The translations under genes were made by a program, and so were the position numbers. Below are positions 21,939 to 32,157 of a stretch of DNA of 64,000 bases, piece by piece. The stretch spans positions 1,716,209-1,780,208 of the forward strand of contig NZ_JAFIBY010000001.1 in assembly GCF_017832355.1 (NCBI RefSeq), in the 5' to 3' direction. The notes beneath the pieces are model-generated. The model searched no databases, had not been told where the DNA came from, and was given only the letters and a program-made list of their open reading frames with translations. Each line of letters starts with the position of its first letter. Positions within the stretch are counted from its first letter, which is position 1. This DNA is from Serratia sp. PL17. Lineage in GTDB: Bacteria > Pseudomonadota > Gammaproteobacteria > Enterobacterales > Enterobacteriaceae.

Positions 21939-23579
21939 ATGTTAAAAATGGTGCTCGTCACTGCCCGCGATCGGGCAAGGCTGAAAGAGATTTCTGCGGT
22001 ACTCATCCGCTACGGATTACAAGATGTCATTCGCCTGCTCGGCCTGAGTACCCTGCTGGGCAGCAATGACGTGGGCAATCAGCCGCAAGACAGCCAAACA
22101 TTGCCGCAGCGTTTGCGCGCCGCACTTGAAGCGCTCGGACCCACCTTTGTCAAATTTGGCCAAATTCTGGCAACTCGCTCAGACTTGCTGGATTCAAGTT
22201 GGACTGACGAACTTGATCGTCTGCACAGTCAAGCCGCCACCTTACCCTGGGGCGAACTGGCGCCACAAATTACAGCGGACTTGGGTGGGGATCCTCACAA
22301 CCTGTTTGCTGAGTTTGACGACGTGCCTCTGGCGGCTGCATCAATGGCGCAAATTTACCGTGCCCGGCTGCACAGTGGTGAAGCCGTGGTGATCAAAGTG
22401 CTGCGCCCCGGCCTGGCGAAAACCATTCATGCCGATTTGCGCCTTCTGGCCTATTTGGCGGAAACCGTAGAGCAGCAAAGTCCGGCATTGGCCCGTTATC
22501 GACCACGTCAGATGGTACGAGCGCTGGCAACCGCACTTAATCATGAACTGGATCTGACTCACGAAGGCAATAACTGTGAGCGGGTCGCCCAACAGTTTGC
22601 ACAGCAACCTGATGTTGTCATCCCGAAAATTTATTGGCCGCTGTCGTCAAAGCGCCTGCTAGTGCAGCAATTTTTGCCCGGCATAGCACCGGAAAATCCG
22701 CAACAACTGGCAGCGGCAGGCTTCGATGGCCCGCTGCTCGCACGACGCGGCGCTCAGGCCTTTATGAAAATGGTGCTGGAGCACCGTCTCTATCACGCCG
22801 ATCCGCATCCGGGCAACGTCATGGCCCTGGCGGATAACCGTGTCGGCTTTATCGACTTTGGCATGGTCGGCCAGCTTTCCGAACGGCGACGCAATCAGCT
22901 ATTGCTGTTGCTGCAAGCCATTGCTGAAAGGGAATCTGGAGGGATCGTCAATACCTTGATCGCCTGGTCAGACAGCGATCCTTTGGATCTTCTGGATCTG
23001 GAGTTGGCGGCCCAAAACTTTCTCGATAAGCAAGCCTCTGCCACCTTAACGTTGGGCAAGGCGCTGGCTGATTTGCTGGTAATGGCACGCGAACATCAGC
23101 TGGCGCTCCCGCCGGATCTGGTGCTGTTGTTCAAGGCCTTAATCACCGCAGATGGTGTACTGCACCGCTTAGATCCCAACTTCGATATCATCGCGACCCT
23201 AAAACCCATGCTGCAACAGGTCATGTTGCAACGTTACGCCCCAGAAGCGGTGCGACGACGCATGCTGGCACTGGGCGGTGAGGCACTCGACGCAGGTGAA
23301 GAACTCCCGCAGACGCTACGCCTGTTAATGCGTCGGCTGAAACGCGGTCAGCTCAGCGCCGACATCAACCTCAAGAACATTGATCAGCTGAGCAAAGCAT
23401 TGGAACGGGCCGCCGTCACGCTGGCCATAGCCATCGTCACCGCCGCCTTCGCTCTCGGCCTGGCACCTTTCCTGATGCAATCATCGGTGCACCTATGGGG
23501 CATCCCGCTGTTTCCTGCACTGGGTGCACTGGCCTGTCTTGGTGGCGTGTTGTTGTTGGTGCTGCGTCTGCGGCGCTAA
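21939..23579 (+). CDS. ABC1/UbiB family atypical kinase
   Basis: 546 residues of the UbiB/ADCK/Coq8 family. Marks in order: the KxGQ motif (PTFVKFGQILATRSDLL), the Ala-rich nucleotide loop (AAASMAQIYRA), the ATP lysine in VIKVLRPG, the catalytic HADPHPGNVMA and the metal-binding FIDFGMVGQL, then two C-terminal membrane helices. Family members help ubiquinone synthesis, probably as ATPases. True ubiB normally lies with ubiE and ubiJ, so this is likely a paralogue of unknown target. It follows grxB by 28 bp. Confidence 0.88.
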   Translation: MLKMVLVTARDRARLKEISAVLIRYGLQDVIRLLGLSTLLGSNDVGNQPQDSQTLPQRLRAALEALGPTFVKFGQILATRSDLLDSSWTDELDRLHSQAATLPWGELAPQITADLGGDPHNLFAEFDDVPLAAASMAQIYRARLHSGEAVVIKVLRPGLAKTIHADLRLLAYLAETVEQQSPALARYRPRQMVRALATALNHELDLTHEGNNCERVAQQFAQQPDVVIPKIYWPLSSKRLLVQQFLPGIAPENPQQLAAAGFDGPLLARRGAQAFMKMVLEHRLYHADPHPGNVMALADNRVGFIDFGMVGQLSERRRNQLLLLLQAIAERESGGIVNTLIAWSDSDPLDLLDLELAAQNFLDKQASATLTLGKALADLLVMAREHQLALPPDLVLLFKALITADGVLHRLDPNFDIIATLKPMLQQVMLQRYAPEAVRRRMLALGGEALDAGEELPQTLRLLMRRLKRGQLSADINLKNIDQLSKALERAAVTLAIAIVTAAFALGLAPFLMQSSVHLWGIPLFPALGALACLGGVLLLVLRLRR

Positions 23580-23716
23580 ACAATTTCAGCGTTATCCGAT
23601 AGGTCATGTCAGATTTCCCGCGCACTATCAATATTATCCCAGGTTCCGGAATGAGCGCTGTATACTGCGCCCATAGCAATCAGGGCGCTTTAGTCGCCCC
23701 TTACATGTGAGTACTT

Positions 23717-24280
23717 ATGAAGAAGATTTTAATGGGTGTTGCTGCCCTGGCGTTCGTCGGCGCATTGGTCGGTTGCAATCAGCTGACCCAGTACACGCTC
23801 AGCGAGCAAGAAGTGAACGACTACCTGCAAAAACATAACGATTACCAAAAGCAGATCGGTGTGCCGGGGTTGCTGGACGCCAATATCGTACTGACTCAAT
23901 TGCAGAGCCAAATTGGCCGCAGTGAACCCGGCAAGGTTACCCTTTCTGGCGATGCGAAAGTGAATATTACCTCGATTCTCGGCCCGCAGACGGCAGATTT
24001 GAAGCTAACGCTGAAAGCACAACCGGTCTATGATCGTGAGCAAGGCGCGGTATTCCTGAAGGACATGGAATTGACTGACTATAGCGTGCAGCCGGAGAAA
24101 ATGCAGACAGTGATGAAAGCGCTGACGCCGTATCTGAATCAGTCGCTAAAATCCTATTTTGATCAAAAACCGGCCTACGTTCTGAACCCGGACAACAGTA
24201 AAACAGAGGCAATGGCCAAGAAACTGGCCAAAGGATTGGAAGTAAAACCGGGTGAATTGGTCATCCCATTTACTGACTAA
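23717..24280 (+). CDS. yceB: YceB-type lipoprotein
   Basis: 187 residues with a lipoprotein signal peptide (MKKILMGVAALAFVGALVGC; lipobox LVGC, Cys20). The mature part matches E. coli YceB (QLTQYTLSEQEVNDYLQKHN, LTQLQSQIGRSEPGKVTLSGDA, KLAKGLEVKPGELVIPFTD) and has the DUF1439 fold. It is probably in the outer-membrane inner leaflet; Asn follows the Cys, so inner-membrane retention by Asp at +2 is not indicated. Function unknown. A TATACT -10-like box lies about 50 bp upstream. Confidence 0.92.
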   Translation: MKKILMGVAALAFVGALVGCNQLTQYTLSEQEVNDYLQKHNDYQKQIGVPGLLDANIVLTQLQSQIGRSEPGKVTLSGDAKVNITSILGPQTADLKLTLKAQPVYDREQGAVFLKDMELTDYSVQPEKMQTVMKALTPYLNQSLKSYFDQKPAYVLNPDNSKTEAMAKKLAKGLEVKPGELVIPFTD

Positions 24281-24298
24281 CACTAGCCTGGAACAAAC

Positions 24299-24327
24299 AG
24301 CCCGCTGAATAAGGCGGGCTTAATATT
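24299..24327. terminator. Terminator between yceB and yebF
   Basis: Stem AGCCCGC/GCGGGCT with a loop of about 8 bases, followed on the forward strand by TAATATTTT. It serves yceB and possibly the convergent yebF. Confidence 0.7.
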
Positions 24328-24369
24328 TTCAGGCAGGCAAACGTAAACGACACCGCCAGAAATCGGGTA

Positions 24370-24729
24370 TTACTGTGGTTCACTGTAGGTGATTTTGCCC
24401 GCATTGCAGTCGAGGGTGACGTTGTAGGTTTTATCCTGCTTAGTGCCGCGTACTGTCAACGGCACCTGCCAGACGGCATCTTTGCCGGAAATAGCGTCTG
24501 GGCTTACCCATGCGATCGGGGTAGCGGTACCCAGCAGCTTTTTATCCGATTCCCAGCGTGTAATGCGGTTTTGTAGATAATCGCGTTTCACCTGTGCAGC
24601 AACGTCTGCCGGTTGCAGACCCGCGCATTGCGCCACTTTGGCGCTACGTTGCTCTTGCGCCTGCACCGTCGTGGTTAAACCTGCCATGGCCAACAGTGCT
24701 ACGGCTAAACTCAGACCTGTTGTTCTCAT
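24370..24729 (-). CDS. yebF: YebF-like exported protein
   Basis: 119 residues with a Sec signal peptide (cleavage likely after VQAQ/A, around residue 24). The mature domain has two cysteines (AQCAGL and LDCNAGK) and the YebF block VKRDYLQNRITRW...PIAWVSPDAISGKDAVWQVPLTVRG. E. coli YebF is exported to the medium, and the fold is shared with colicin M immunity protein. The biological role is unknown. Confidence 0.88.
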   Translation of the reverse strand: MRTTGLSLAVALLAMAGLTTTVQAQEQRSAKVAQCAGLQPADVAAQVKRDYLQNRITRWESDKKLLGTATPIAWVSPDAISGKDAVWQVPLTVRGTKQDKTYNVTLDCNAGKITYSEPQ

Positions 24730-24799
24730 ATTCCCTCCAGTTGTGATTTACGCTATCCGCAGGCATTTGCCCTTGGCTCACAACTGGTCTGGCGAAAGA

Positions 24800-25108
24800 T
24801 CAGCGCTTCGCGAAGGTGATGACAAACAGCTCATCCAGCCCCGGATAGATTTCCTTGATCACCTGCTTCAGCTCGCTGAGCGACATGTTTTCCTGCCGAG
24901 CATGCAGCTCGGTTAACGCATCCAGCCGTACCGGCGTGACTGACAGGACTTCAATCATGCAAAAGAATACGTTGTCTTCATTACGGCTAACACGTAAGAC
25001 CTCACCGGGTTCAAAGTGAGATTCACTGGCATCCCGAATGGTGATGGTCTTGAGACCGGCCAAGATGTCTTGTTCAAAGCGACTGAAGAAAGTTATTTCA
25101 CGGCTCAT
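24800..25108 (-). CDS. yqfB: ASCH-domain N4-acetylcytidine amidohydrolase YqfB
   Basis: 102 residues: [41 protein letters not shown] is the ASCH domain of the E. coli YqfB type, which hydrolyses N4-acetylcytidine. The lysine of GLKTITIRD and the acidic residue of [10 protein letters not shown] align with E. coli. The start MSREITFF at 25108 was chosen over an upstream in-frame ATG by alignment. It follows yebG on the same strand by about 40 bp. Confidence 0.9.
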   Translation of the reverse strand: MSREITFFSRFEQDILAGLKTITIRDASESHFEPGEVLRVSRNEDNVFFCMIEVLSVTPVRLDALTELHARQENMSLSELKQVIKEIYPGLDELFVITFAKR

Positions 25109-25147
25109 TCTAGATCCTTTTTCATCACATTGCCGCAACATAAGTCA

Positions 25148-25471
25148 TTATGCTGCCTGCTTTTCTGACGCAGATCCCTCTTTTGTGGTAGCGACAGGTT
25201 TTTCCGCTTTAACTTTGGCCGGTTTCTTCGGTGTTTCCACCGGCGCGGCGCCGCGCAGGATTTGCCCCAGCACGTCTTTATTCTCCGCCAGGAAGAAACT
25301 CAGCCCTTCACGTTGCTCGTCATCCAGGCTCAATGGCGCCTGTTGCAACCATTCACCAAGGCTGTCGGCCAGATCCAGCATTTTGTCGTAAGCATCGGCT
25401 TCTTTCTTGGTTGCGAAAGTCATCTTTTCCTCACCGTTTCTCACCACCACATAGTGAACTTCAACTGCCAT
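25148..25471 (-). CDS. yebG: SOS-inducible protein YebG
   Basis: 107 residues starting MAVEVHYVVVRNGEEKMTFATKKEADAYDKMLD, the YebG family. The C-terminal third is rich in Ala, Lys and Pro and looks disordered. Function is unknown, but E. coli yebG is DNA-damage-inducible. A perfect LexA box (25498-25513) lies 27 bp before the ATG, so SOS control is conserved here. yqfB downstream may share the transcript. Confidence 0.95.
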   Translation of the reverse strand: MAVEVHYVVVRNGEEKMTFATKKEADAYDKMLDLADSLGEWLQQAPLSLDDEQREGLSFFLAENKDVLGQILRGAAPVETPKKPAKVKAEKPVATTKEGSASEKQAA

Positions 25472-25497
25472 ATGCGCATTCCTCAAAGGTTAGAATA

Positions 25498-25513
25498 CTG
25501 TAATTTTATACAG
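25498..25513. promoter_or_regulatory. LexA box of yebG
   Basis: CTGTAATTTTATACAG matches CTG-N10-CAG with the preferred TA-rich centre, flanked by TA on both sides. It lies between yebG and dbpA, which diverge only in the sense that dbpA ends nearby, so yebG is the target. Confidence 0.92.
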
Positions 25514-25559
25514 TATAAGGTGATTTTACGCAGGGATGCAAGTGCACCCCTGACGTGAT

Positions 25560-26942
25560 TTATTTCAACAACCGCACCTTGCAGTTCTTACCCTTGATTT
25601 TACCCTGTGTGAGCTGTTGCAGTGCCTTACGGGCGCTCGCCTTGCGGATCGCCACATAAGCATGCACGGGGAACATGTCTATCTTGCCCACTTCTGCTGC
25701 CGTTAACCCGGCGTCGCCGGTCAAGGCACCAAGAATGTCACCAGGACGGATTTTGGCCTTACGCCCACCGTCGATACACAAGGTGACCATCTCGGCTTCA
25801 AGTGTCGTATGGCTCGCGCCACTCAGTTCAGACACCGGTGCCCAGTTAACTCTTATCTGCAAATACTCTTCAATCGCATGCGCTCGCGCCATTTCCTGCG
25901 GTGTGCACAGGCTAATTGCCAGGCCGCTCAGGCCAGCGCGGCCGGTACGACCTATACGGTGTACATGCACTTCGGGATCAAATGCCAGTTCATAATTGAC
26001 AACCAGTTCCAGCTCTTTAATGTCCAGACCGCGTGCAGCAACGTCGGTCGCCACCAGTACACGGCAGCTACGGTTGGCAAAGCGCACCAGAACCTGATCG
26101 CGATCGCGCTGTTCCAGATCGCCATGCAGCGCCAATACGTTTATGCCTCGCGCTTCCAGCGCTTCATATACGCTCTGGCAATCACGTTTAGTGTTACAGA
26201 ACACCACGCAGGAAGACGGTTGATAATGACGAATGGCCGACACCAACACCGCTGGGCGCTGATCGCGGGTGGTTTCATAGAAACGTTGTTCGATGGTGGT
26301 TTGTTCTTCACCGTCGTCCACTTCCACATTTAACGGATTGCGCTGTACGCGGGCACTGATGCGTTCAATACCGCTCGGATAGGTTGCCGAGAACAGTAGC
26401 GTCTGACGTTGCGGCGGCGTATAGCTGATCACATCGTCGATGTCATCGGCAAAACCCATGTCCAGCATGCGGTCGGCTTCGTCCAAGACCAGCACTTTCA
26501 GTTCGTCCAACACCAGCGTTTTCTTACGCAGGTGTTCCTGAATACGCCCCGGTGTCCCCACGACAATATGCGGTGCATGCACCAGGGAGTCGAGCTGTGG
26601 CCCCATAGGCTGGCCACCACACAGGGTCAAAATTTTGATGTTTTGAGTGAAGCGGGCAAGACGGCGCAGCTCTTTGCTCACCTGGTCCGCCAGTTCACGT
26701 GTCGGGCACAGGATTAGCGCCTGCGCAGCCACTTGGGCAACGTTAATTTTATCCAGCAGGCCGATGCCGAATGCCGCCGTTTTACCGCTGCCGGTTTTTG
26801 CTTTGGCACGTACGTCCTGCCCTTTCAGGATGGCGGGCAATGCAGCAGCCTGCACCGGTGTCATTTCGGCATACCCCAATTCGTTGAGGTTGGCCAACTG
26901 TTCGGCTGGCAGCGGCAGGGAAGAAAAAGAAACTGTGCTCAC
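25560..26942 (-). CDS. dbpA: ATP-dependent RNA helicase DbpA
   Basis: DEAD-box helicase that acts on 23S rRNA helix 92 during 50S assembly. The 460 residues start at GTG (VSTVSFSSLPLPAEQLANLNELGY). Motifs in order: Q motif MTPVQAAALP, AKTGSGKT, PTRELADQ, DEADRMLDMGF, SATYP, VLVATDVAARGLDI and HRIGRTGRAG. The C-terminal RNA-recognition domain that targets hairpin 92 is present (KIRPGDILGALTGDAGLTAAEVGKI). The long upstream frame extension overlaps the purT leader and is not coding. Confidence 0.95.
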   Translation of the reverse strand: MSTVSFSSLPLPAEQLANLNELGYAEMTPVQAAALPAILKGQDVRAKAKTGSGKTAAFGIGLLDKINVAQVAAQALILCPTRELADQVSKELRRLARFTQNIKILTLCGGQPMGPQLDSLVHAPHIVVGTPGRIQEHLRKKTLVLDELKVLVLDEADRMLDMGFADDIDDVISYTPPQRQTLLFSATYPSGIERISARVQRNPLNVEVDDGEEQTTIEQRFYETTRDQRPAVLVSAIRHYQPSSCVVFCNTKRDCQSVYEALEARGINVLALHGDLEQRDRDQVLVRFANRSCRVLVATDVAARGLDIKELELVVNYELAFDPEVHVHRIGRTGRAGLSGLAISLCTPQEMARAHAIEEYLQIRVNWAPVSELSGASHTTLEAEMVTLCIDGGRKAKIRPGDILGALTGDAGLTAAEVGKIDMFPVHAYVAIRKASARKALQQLTQGKIKGKNCKVRLLK

Positions 26943-27111
26943 GGCGATAACTCTTATATGGCAAATGGAATGGCGGCGCGCCCATGGGCAGCACCGAATT
27001 AACCGCAGATGATAACAGAGATAGGGGGGATTACGGATTTCACACATAAAAAAAGCCGCCACTTGCGGGTTTTGACGGCGGTGGCAGCAATAGGTTGGCC
27101 TTCGGCTGCAC

Positions 27112-27127
27112 ACGCAAACGTTTTCGT
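27112..27127. promoter_or_regulatory. PurR operator of purT
   Basis: ACGCAAACGTTTTCGT is an excellent match to the PurR box of E. coli pur genes. It lies 59 bp before the purT ATG and directly in front of a TATACT -10-like hexamer, so hypoxanthine/guanine-bound PurR would block the promoter. Confidence 0.92.
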
Positions 27128-27185
27128 ATATACTGCACGCCCATTATCAGACCGCTTTACACTCCACAGATCCAGGTACGAGACT

Positions 27186-28364
27186 ATGTTAACTATTGGA
27201 ACCGCCCTGCGCCCCTCCGCCACCCGCGTTATGCTGCTCGGCTCCGGCGAGCTGGGTAAAGAAGTTGCCATCGAATGCCAGCGTTTGGGACTGGAAGTGA
27301 TCGCTGTTGATCGCTACGCCGATGCTCCCGCCATGCACGTGGCACACCGCAGTCACGTTATTAACATGCTGGACGGCAACGCGCTGAAAGCCGTGATTGA
27401 ACAGGAACGTCCTGACTATATCGTGCCAGAGATCGAAGCCATTGCCACCAGCATGCTGGTTGAGCTGGAACAGCAAGGACACCATGTGGTGCCCTGCGCC
27501 GAGGCAACGCGACTGACCATGAACCGCGAAGGCATCCGCCGCTTGGCCGCAGAAACGCTCGGTCTGCCCACCTCGCCTTATCGGTTTGCTGATGACAAAG
27601 TGACATTCCAGCAGGCTGTCGATGACATCGGCTATTCCTGCATCATCAAGCCGGTCATGAGTTCATCCGGCAAAGGCCAAAGCCTGATCCGCCGTCCGGA
27701 ACAGCTAAACGCAGCCTGGGAGTATGCCCAACAGGGTGGCCGTGCCGGGGGCGGTAAAGTGATTGTCGAAGGTCTTGTGGAGTTCGACTTTGAAATCACC
27801 CTGCTCACCATCAGTGCAATTGATGGCGTGCATTTCTGTGCGCCAATCGGCCATCGCCAGGAAGATGGGGATTACCGCGAATCATGGCAACCTCAACAGA
27901 TGAGCGATCTGGCGTTGAGCCGTGCGCAGGCGATTGCGGAAAACGTGGTGAAAGCATTGGGGGGTTTTGGTCTGTTCGGTGTAGAACTGTTTGTGTGTGG
28001 GGACGAGGTTATTTTCAGCGAAGTGTCCCCACGGCCGCATGATACCGGCATGGTGACCTTGATTTCGCAAGATCTGTCCGAGTTCGCCCTGCACGTTCGC
28101 GCTTTCCTGGGTCTGCCCATTGGTGCGATCCGCCAGTTCGGGCCTTCGGCATCCGCAGTCATTCTGCCACAGTTGACCAGCCGTGACCTGCGTTTCAGCG
28201 GTCTGGACCACGCGCTGGTCGGTCACAACCAACTGCGTTTATTCGGTAAACCGGACATTTACGGTCAACGTCGGATGGGTGTCGCGCTGGCTACGGCAGA
28301 AAACATAGCGCTGGCGGTAGAATCAGCCAAACAGGCTGCGGCTGCGGTCGTGGTTGAAGGGTAA
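27186..28364 (+). CDS. purT: Formate-dependent phosphoribosylglycinamide formyltransferase PurT
   Basis: ATP-grasp enzyme making formyl-GAR from GAR, formate and ATP, the folate-independent third step of purine synthesis. The 392 residues show an N-terminal nucleotide-binding-like part ([30 protein letters not shown]), the flexible ATP loop [12 protein letters not shown] and the metal site [24 protein letters not shown]. The ATG at 27186 follows the PurR-controlled promoter. The open frame upstream to 27009 is not used. Confidence 0.97.
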   Translation: MLTIGTALRPSATRVMLLGSGELGKEVAIECQRLGLEVIAVDRYADAPAMHVAHRSHVINMLDGNALKAVIEQERPDYIVPEIEAIATSMLVELEQQGHHVVPCAEATRLTMNREGIRRLAAETLGLPTSPYRFADDKVTFQQAVDDIGYSCIIKPVMSSSGKGQSLIRRPEQLNAAWEYAQQGGRAGGGKVIVEGLVEFDFEITLLTISAIDGVHFCAPIGHRQEDGDYRESWQPQQMSDLALSRAQAIAENVVKALGGFGLFGVELFVCGDEVIFSEVSPRPHDTGMVTLISQDLSEFALHVRAFLGLPIGAIRQFGPSASAVILPQLTSRDLRFSGLDHALVGHNQLRLFGKPDIYGQRRMGVALATAENIALAVESAKQAAAAVVVEG

Positions 28365-28370
28365 TTCTTT

Positions 28371-28390
28371 GGGGCCGGCTTGCCGGCCCC
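28371..28390. terminator. GC hairpin between purT and yoaH
   Basis: Perfect stem GGGGCCGGC/GCCGGCCCC. T runs are poor on both strands, so it may be a shared weak terminator for the convergent purT and yoaH genes. Confidence 0.6.
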
Positions 28391-28397
28391 TGAAATA

Positions 28398-28640
28398 TCA
28401 ATAGTTTTCGTCTTCTTCCGAGTCATCATCAGCCAGATCGTCCGGCCGTTCCTGATGCTCTTCATCGTCTTCGTCATCAAACAGCACGCTGACCTGGTCA
28501 CCCTGGTGTTTTTCGCGGATTTCCTGTGCAACGCGCGCAATGGCTTCACCACTGCTCATGCCTTGTTCCATCAACGAATGGATACGATCAGCAGCTTCCT
28601 GCTGCTCTAGATGGCTCAGGGACGGCATACCTGCAAGCAT
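28398..28640 (-). CDS. yoaH: YoaH (UPF0181) family protein
   Basis: 80 residues from [43 protein letters not shown], matching E. coli YoaH (59 residues). The C-terminus is longer and very acidic ([24 protein letters not shown]). Function unknown. The start was set by alignment; the frame runs 19 codons further upstream. It is convergent with purT. Confidence 0.9.
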   Translation of the reverse strand: MLAGMPSLSHLEQQEAADRIHSLMEQGMSSGEAIARVAQEIREKHQGDQVSVLFDDEDDEEHQERPDDLADDDSEEDENY

Positions 28641-28703
28641 GTGTTTCTCTCCGGCAAAATGGAGAGCGAGTATACCCCCTAAACCGACGGATCCCAACGC
28701 TTG

Positions 28704-29711
28704 TTATTCAGCAGCCGGTTGCGAAACATGCTCACCGTGCCGCCACTGTTTCAGACGATGGAGCCAGAGTATGACGTGCCAGCCTTGTTTTAGACCACGC
28801 GCATTGGCGAACATGGCGCGATCAATACCGCGTTGGTAGAATTCATCGGTGATTTGGCACTGTGCAGCCAGTTCAGGTTCACGGCGGATACTGTGGCAAA
28901 TACCCAATGCTTCGCGCGTGATTTGCCAATGGAAAGCAGGCCTGATGTCGATTTTTCTCGCGTAACGCTGGTTAAGTACCCTCAGCATCTCCACGATTTT
29001 CATATAATGGCGCTGATATTCCACGTTGGCTTTACCAATACGGCGGCGATTGCTAATCGATTGGTCATGAACACGCTGGCGATACAGCGCTTTGCTGATA
29101 TATTTCACCCGCTTGGCATTAAACATCACTTCGGTGGTCCAGGGAATGTCTTGGTGATGTAAACCCGGCTCGAAATACAACTGATGCTGTTTAATAAAAT
29201 CAAGGCGATAAACGGCTAACCACACCACATGAATAAATTTTCTTGATTTCAGCGCGCGCTCCAACCATTGAACACCGCTTATAACCTGTGTATCGCCCAG
29301 TCGTTTGAGTGGAATAATCGGTTGAAGCTCACCCTCATGGGAAAAATAACGTTCACCATTGCACTGCATAACATCCAGCTGATTTTTTTCGGCCAGTTCA
29401 ATCAAGGTTGAATACATCTCAGGCGCCAGTAAATCATCCGCGTCAGGAAACGCGACATATTTCCCTTTGGCAACGGCCAACCCGGCATTGCGTGCGCAGG
29501 ACACACCCGCGTTACGCTGATCAATGACAGTAATGTGTGGGTGCTGTCGGGCATAACGATGGGCGATATCGCCAGAGCCATCGCTGGAACCGTCATTGAC
29601 GATGATCACTTCCAATCGCTGTTCATTTTGGGCCAGCAATGAAGCCAGAAAAGGCTCAAACAGCTCGCCCACGTTGTGCAACGGGACAATAACACTCAGC
29701 ATTAGGGGCAT
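28704..29711 (-). CDS. Family 2 glycosyltransferase, WaaH/YibD-like
   Basis: 335 residues with a GT-A fold N-terminus (SVIVPLHNVGELFEPFLASLLAQ, IIVNDGSSDGSGDIA, RNAGLAVAKGKYVAFPDADD). The later part GLHHQDIPWTTEVMFNAKRVKY and YQRHYMKIVEMLRVLNQRYARKI matches E. coli WaaH (YibD), which adds glucuronic acid to the LPS core under PhoB control. No Pho box was found upstream, so donor, acceptor and regulation are open. It follows an AT-rich spacer and is next to yoaH, not an LPS cluster. Confidence 0.82.
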   Translation of the reverse strand: MPLMLSVIVPLHNVGELFEPFLASLLAQNEQRLEVIIVNDGSSDGSGDIAHRYARQHPHITVIDQRNAGVSCARNAGLAVAKGKYVAFPDADDLLAPEMYSTLIELAEKNQLDVMQCNGERYFSHEGELQPIIPLKRLGDTQVISGVQWLERALKSRKFIHVVWLAVYRLDFIKQHQLYFEPGLHHQDIPWTTEVMFNAKRVKYISKALYRQRVHDQSISNRRRIGKANVEYQRHYMKIVEMLRVLNQRYARKIDIRPAFHWQITREALGICHSIRREPELAAQCQITDEFYQRGIDRAMFANARGLKQGWHVILWLHRLKQWRHGEHVSQPAAE

Positions 29712-30208
29712 AGGCAGCTCTTCGTAAAAAGTAACGAATGAATATTCTTAAAATATCAGGGTGCATTTAAATAAAATGAAGCACTTGCCAGTCGATTTAC
29801 TCGAAGGCATACATGCATCTTGTTACCATTTATATTTTTATACGTACGCTCTCACAGGCAGTAATTCATTACCCAAATTACAGAACACCTTGGCATTGTT
29901 AATAAAATAATCGCCTGTACCATCAGCCAATGATAACAACCAAAAACAATAACCGCGTGAAACTAATAATTTAATTTTCCGTTTGTGATTTTAGATAAAA
30001 AAATATATCGAGCATTGACTGATGTAATTATTTTTAACATAGTAAACTTTAGCTAAAGTCGCAAAAAATGCTTCATTTGCAAAATTGTTTACTCACCGTT
30101 TATGTAAAGTGTGCTTCAGCCACTGAGACCAAGACATGCACCCGCCGGTTGAATATGGCAGAATAGCCAACAGAAACAGCCGTCTGTTAGTCAGGTTTAT
30201 TGAGGCCC
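29712..30208. other. AT-rich intergenic region before pabB
   Basis: About 500 bp, clearly more AT-rich than the backbone (runs of A, T and TTAATAAAATAA-like words). It must hold the divergent promoters of the glycosyltransferase gene and pabB. No gene or clear operator is seen; the base composition suggests H-NS-type silencing (inference). Confidence 0.5.
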
Positions 30209-31582
30209 ATGAGCATAACTGCACCGAATCTTAAGTCTTTACCTTATACCCGCACTGCACTGTTAGAGCTGTTTGCACCGCTTGCACAGCAGCCTTGGGC
30301 GATGCTGTTGCATTCCGGTTTTGCCGAACACCCACACAACCGTTTCGATATCCTGGTCTCCGCCCCCTGCGCTACCTTAACCACACGGGGTTCCCTCACC
30401 GAGATCCACTGCGGTGAAGCGCATTGGCAATCTTCGGAAGACCCTTTCAGTCTGTTGCAACAGCAACTGGATCAACTGAACCTGCACCCGGCGATGGATA
30501 CCTGCCTGCCCTTTCAGGGCGGCGCACTGGGGTTGTTCGGTTATGATTTGGGCCGCCGCGTGGAAAAACTGCCGCAATTGTCTCAGGCAGATATCACACT
30601 GCCGGATATGGCGATCGGCATTTATAACTGGGCTTTGATTGCCGATCATCACCGACAAACGCTGACACTGCTGAGTTATGACGATGTAGAGCAGCGCTGG
30701 CAATGGCTCAAGGGCCAGCAACCTGAAACCCGACGCGCATTCACGTTGACCCGTTGCTGGCAAGCCAATATGACGCGGCAACAGTACGGTGAAAAATTTC
30801 AGCGCATTCAGCGTTATCTGCGCAGTGGTGACTGTTATCAAATCAATCTGGCACAGCGATTCTCTGCTGAGTATCAGGGCGATGAATGGCAAGCATTTCA
30901 GCAATTAAGCGCCAGTAATCGTGCGCCCTTTTCTGCCTTCTTGCGCTTGCCACACAACACCGTCATGAGCGTTTCACCCGAGCGTTTTCTATGGCTGGAA
31001 GATCACCATATCCAGACGCGTCCCATTAAAGGCACCCTGCCGCGCCTGGCCGATCCTGAGCAGGATGCTCAGCAAGCGCAACGGTTGGCGAATTCCGCCA
31101 AAGACCGCGCGGAAAACTTGATGATTGTCGATCTGCTGCGTAATGATATTGGCCGTGTCGCCGAGCCTGGCAGCGTGAAGGTTCCCGAGTTATTTGTGGT
31201 AGAGCCCTTCCCAGCGGTGCATCATCTGGTTAGCACTATCACGGCGACCCTGCCGGAACACACCCCTGCGACGGAATTGCTGCGCGCGTGTTTCCCCGGC
31301 GGTTCCATTACCGGTGCCCCCAAAGTGCGTGCGATGGAGATCATTGAAGAGTTGGAGCCACAACGGCGCAACGCGTATTGCGGCAGTATTGGGTACATCA
31401 GCGTCTGCGGTACCATGGACACCAATATCACCATTCGCACACTCATCACCGAAAACAACCGTATTTACTGTTCCGCCGGTGGCGGTATCGTTGCCGACAG
31501 CCAGGAACAGGCGGAGTATCAGGAAACCTTTGATAAAGTTGGCCGCATCTTGCCACAACTGGGGGAGTTTACCGCGTCGTGA
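30209..31582 (+). CDS. pabB: Aminodeoxychorismate synthase component I PabB
   Basis: Converts chorismate and ammonia (from PabA) to 4-amino-4-deoxychorismate in folate synthesis. 457 residues: [20 protein letters not shown] in the N-terminal part, then the chorismate-binding core with [54 protein letters not shown] and [11 protein letters not shown]. The ATG at 30209 was chosen; a TTG at 30200 is in frame. The stop overlaps the nudL GTG by 4 bp. Confidence 0.95.
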   Translation: MSITAPNLKSLPYTRTALLELFAPLAQQPWAMLLHSGFAEHPHNRFDILVSAPCATLTTRGSLTEIHCGEAHWQSSEDPFSLLQQQLDQLNLHPAMDTCLPFQGGALGLFGYDLGRRVEKLPQLSQADITLPDMAIGIYNWALIADHHRQTLTLLSYDDVEQRWQWLKGQQPETRRAFTLTRCWQANMTRQQYGEKFQRIQRYLRSGDCYQINLAQRFSAEYQGDEWQAFQQLSASNRAPFSAFLRLPHNTVMSVSPERFLWLEDHHIQTRPIKGTLPRLADPEQDAQQAQRLANSAKDRAENLMIVDLLRNDIGRVAEPGSVKVPELFVVEPFPAVHHLVSTITATLPEHTPATELLRACFPGGSITGAPKVRAMEIIEELEPQRRNAYCGSIGYISVCGTMDTNITIRTLITENNRIYCSAGGGIVADSQEQAEYQETFDKVGRILPQLGEFTAS

Positions 31583-32157
31583 ACCAGCCGACTTATCCAA
31601 CCTCATTGGCAGCCTTTATCAGCCGTTTTCAGTTGCAGCTGCCACAGGCGTCGCAAATCTCACATAACGTTCGCCCGGCGGCAGTGTTGATACCTATCAT
31701 CTGCCGCCCTGAGCCGACGTTGTTGCTCACCCGCCGCGCCGACTCGCTGCGCAAACATCCTGGACAGGTCGCCTTCCCTGGCGGCAAAACCGACGCCGAC
31801 GACGGTTCATCGGTGATCACCGCCCTGCGGGAAGCTTATGAAGAAGTGGCGATCCCACCGGAGGCGGTGACCATCTTGGGGCAACTGGCACCCCTCGACA
31901 GCAGTACCGGCTTCCAGGTTACCCCTGTTGTGGGGCTTATTTCTCCAGATGTACGATTCGTCGCCAACGCAGACGAAGTTGCCGATGTTTTTGAAATGCC
32001 ATTACACGAAGCATTGACGCTATCGCGCTATTACCCACTCGATATTCAGCGTGCCGGTCATTCCCACCGCATTTATCTTTCCTGGTATCAGAGCCAATTT
32101 GTCTGGGGATTAACCGCCGCCATCATCCGGCGCCTGGCGCAGCAGGTCAGTATTTAG
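31579..32157 (+). CDS. nudL: CoA pyrophosphatase-type Nudix hydrolase NudL
   Basis: 192 residues starting at GTG inside the pabB stop (GTGA), indicating coupling. The NudL signature [22 protein letters not shown] precedes a Nudix box with [10 protein letters not shown]. coli relatives are putative CoA diphosphatases; the activity here is inferred. The pabB-nudL-sdaA order is the E. coli one. Confidence 0.93.
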   Translation: MNQPTYPTSLAAFISRFQLQLPQASQISHNVRPAAVLIPIICRPEPTLLLTRRADSLRKHPGQVAFPGGKTDADDGSSVITALREAYEEVAIPPEAVTILGQLAPLDSSTGFQVTPVVGLISPDVRFVANADEVADVFEMPLHEALTLSRYYPLDIQRAGHSHRIYLSWYQSQFVWGLTAAIIRRLAQQVSI

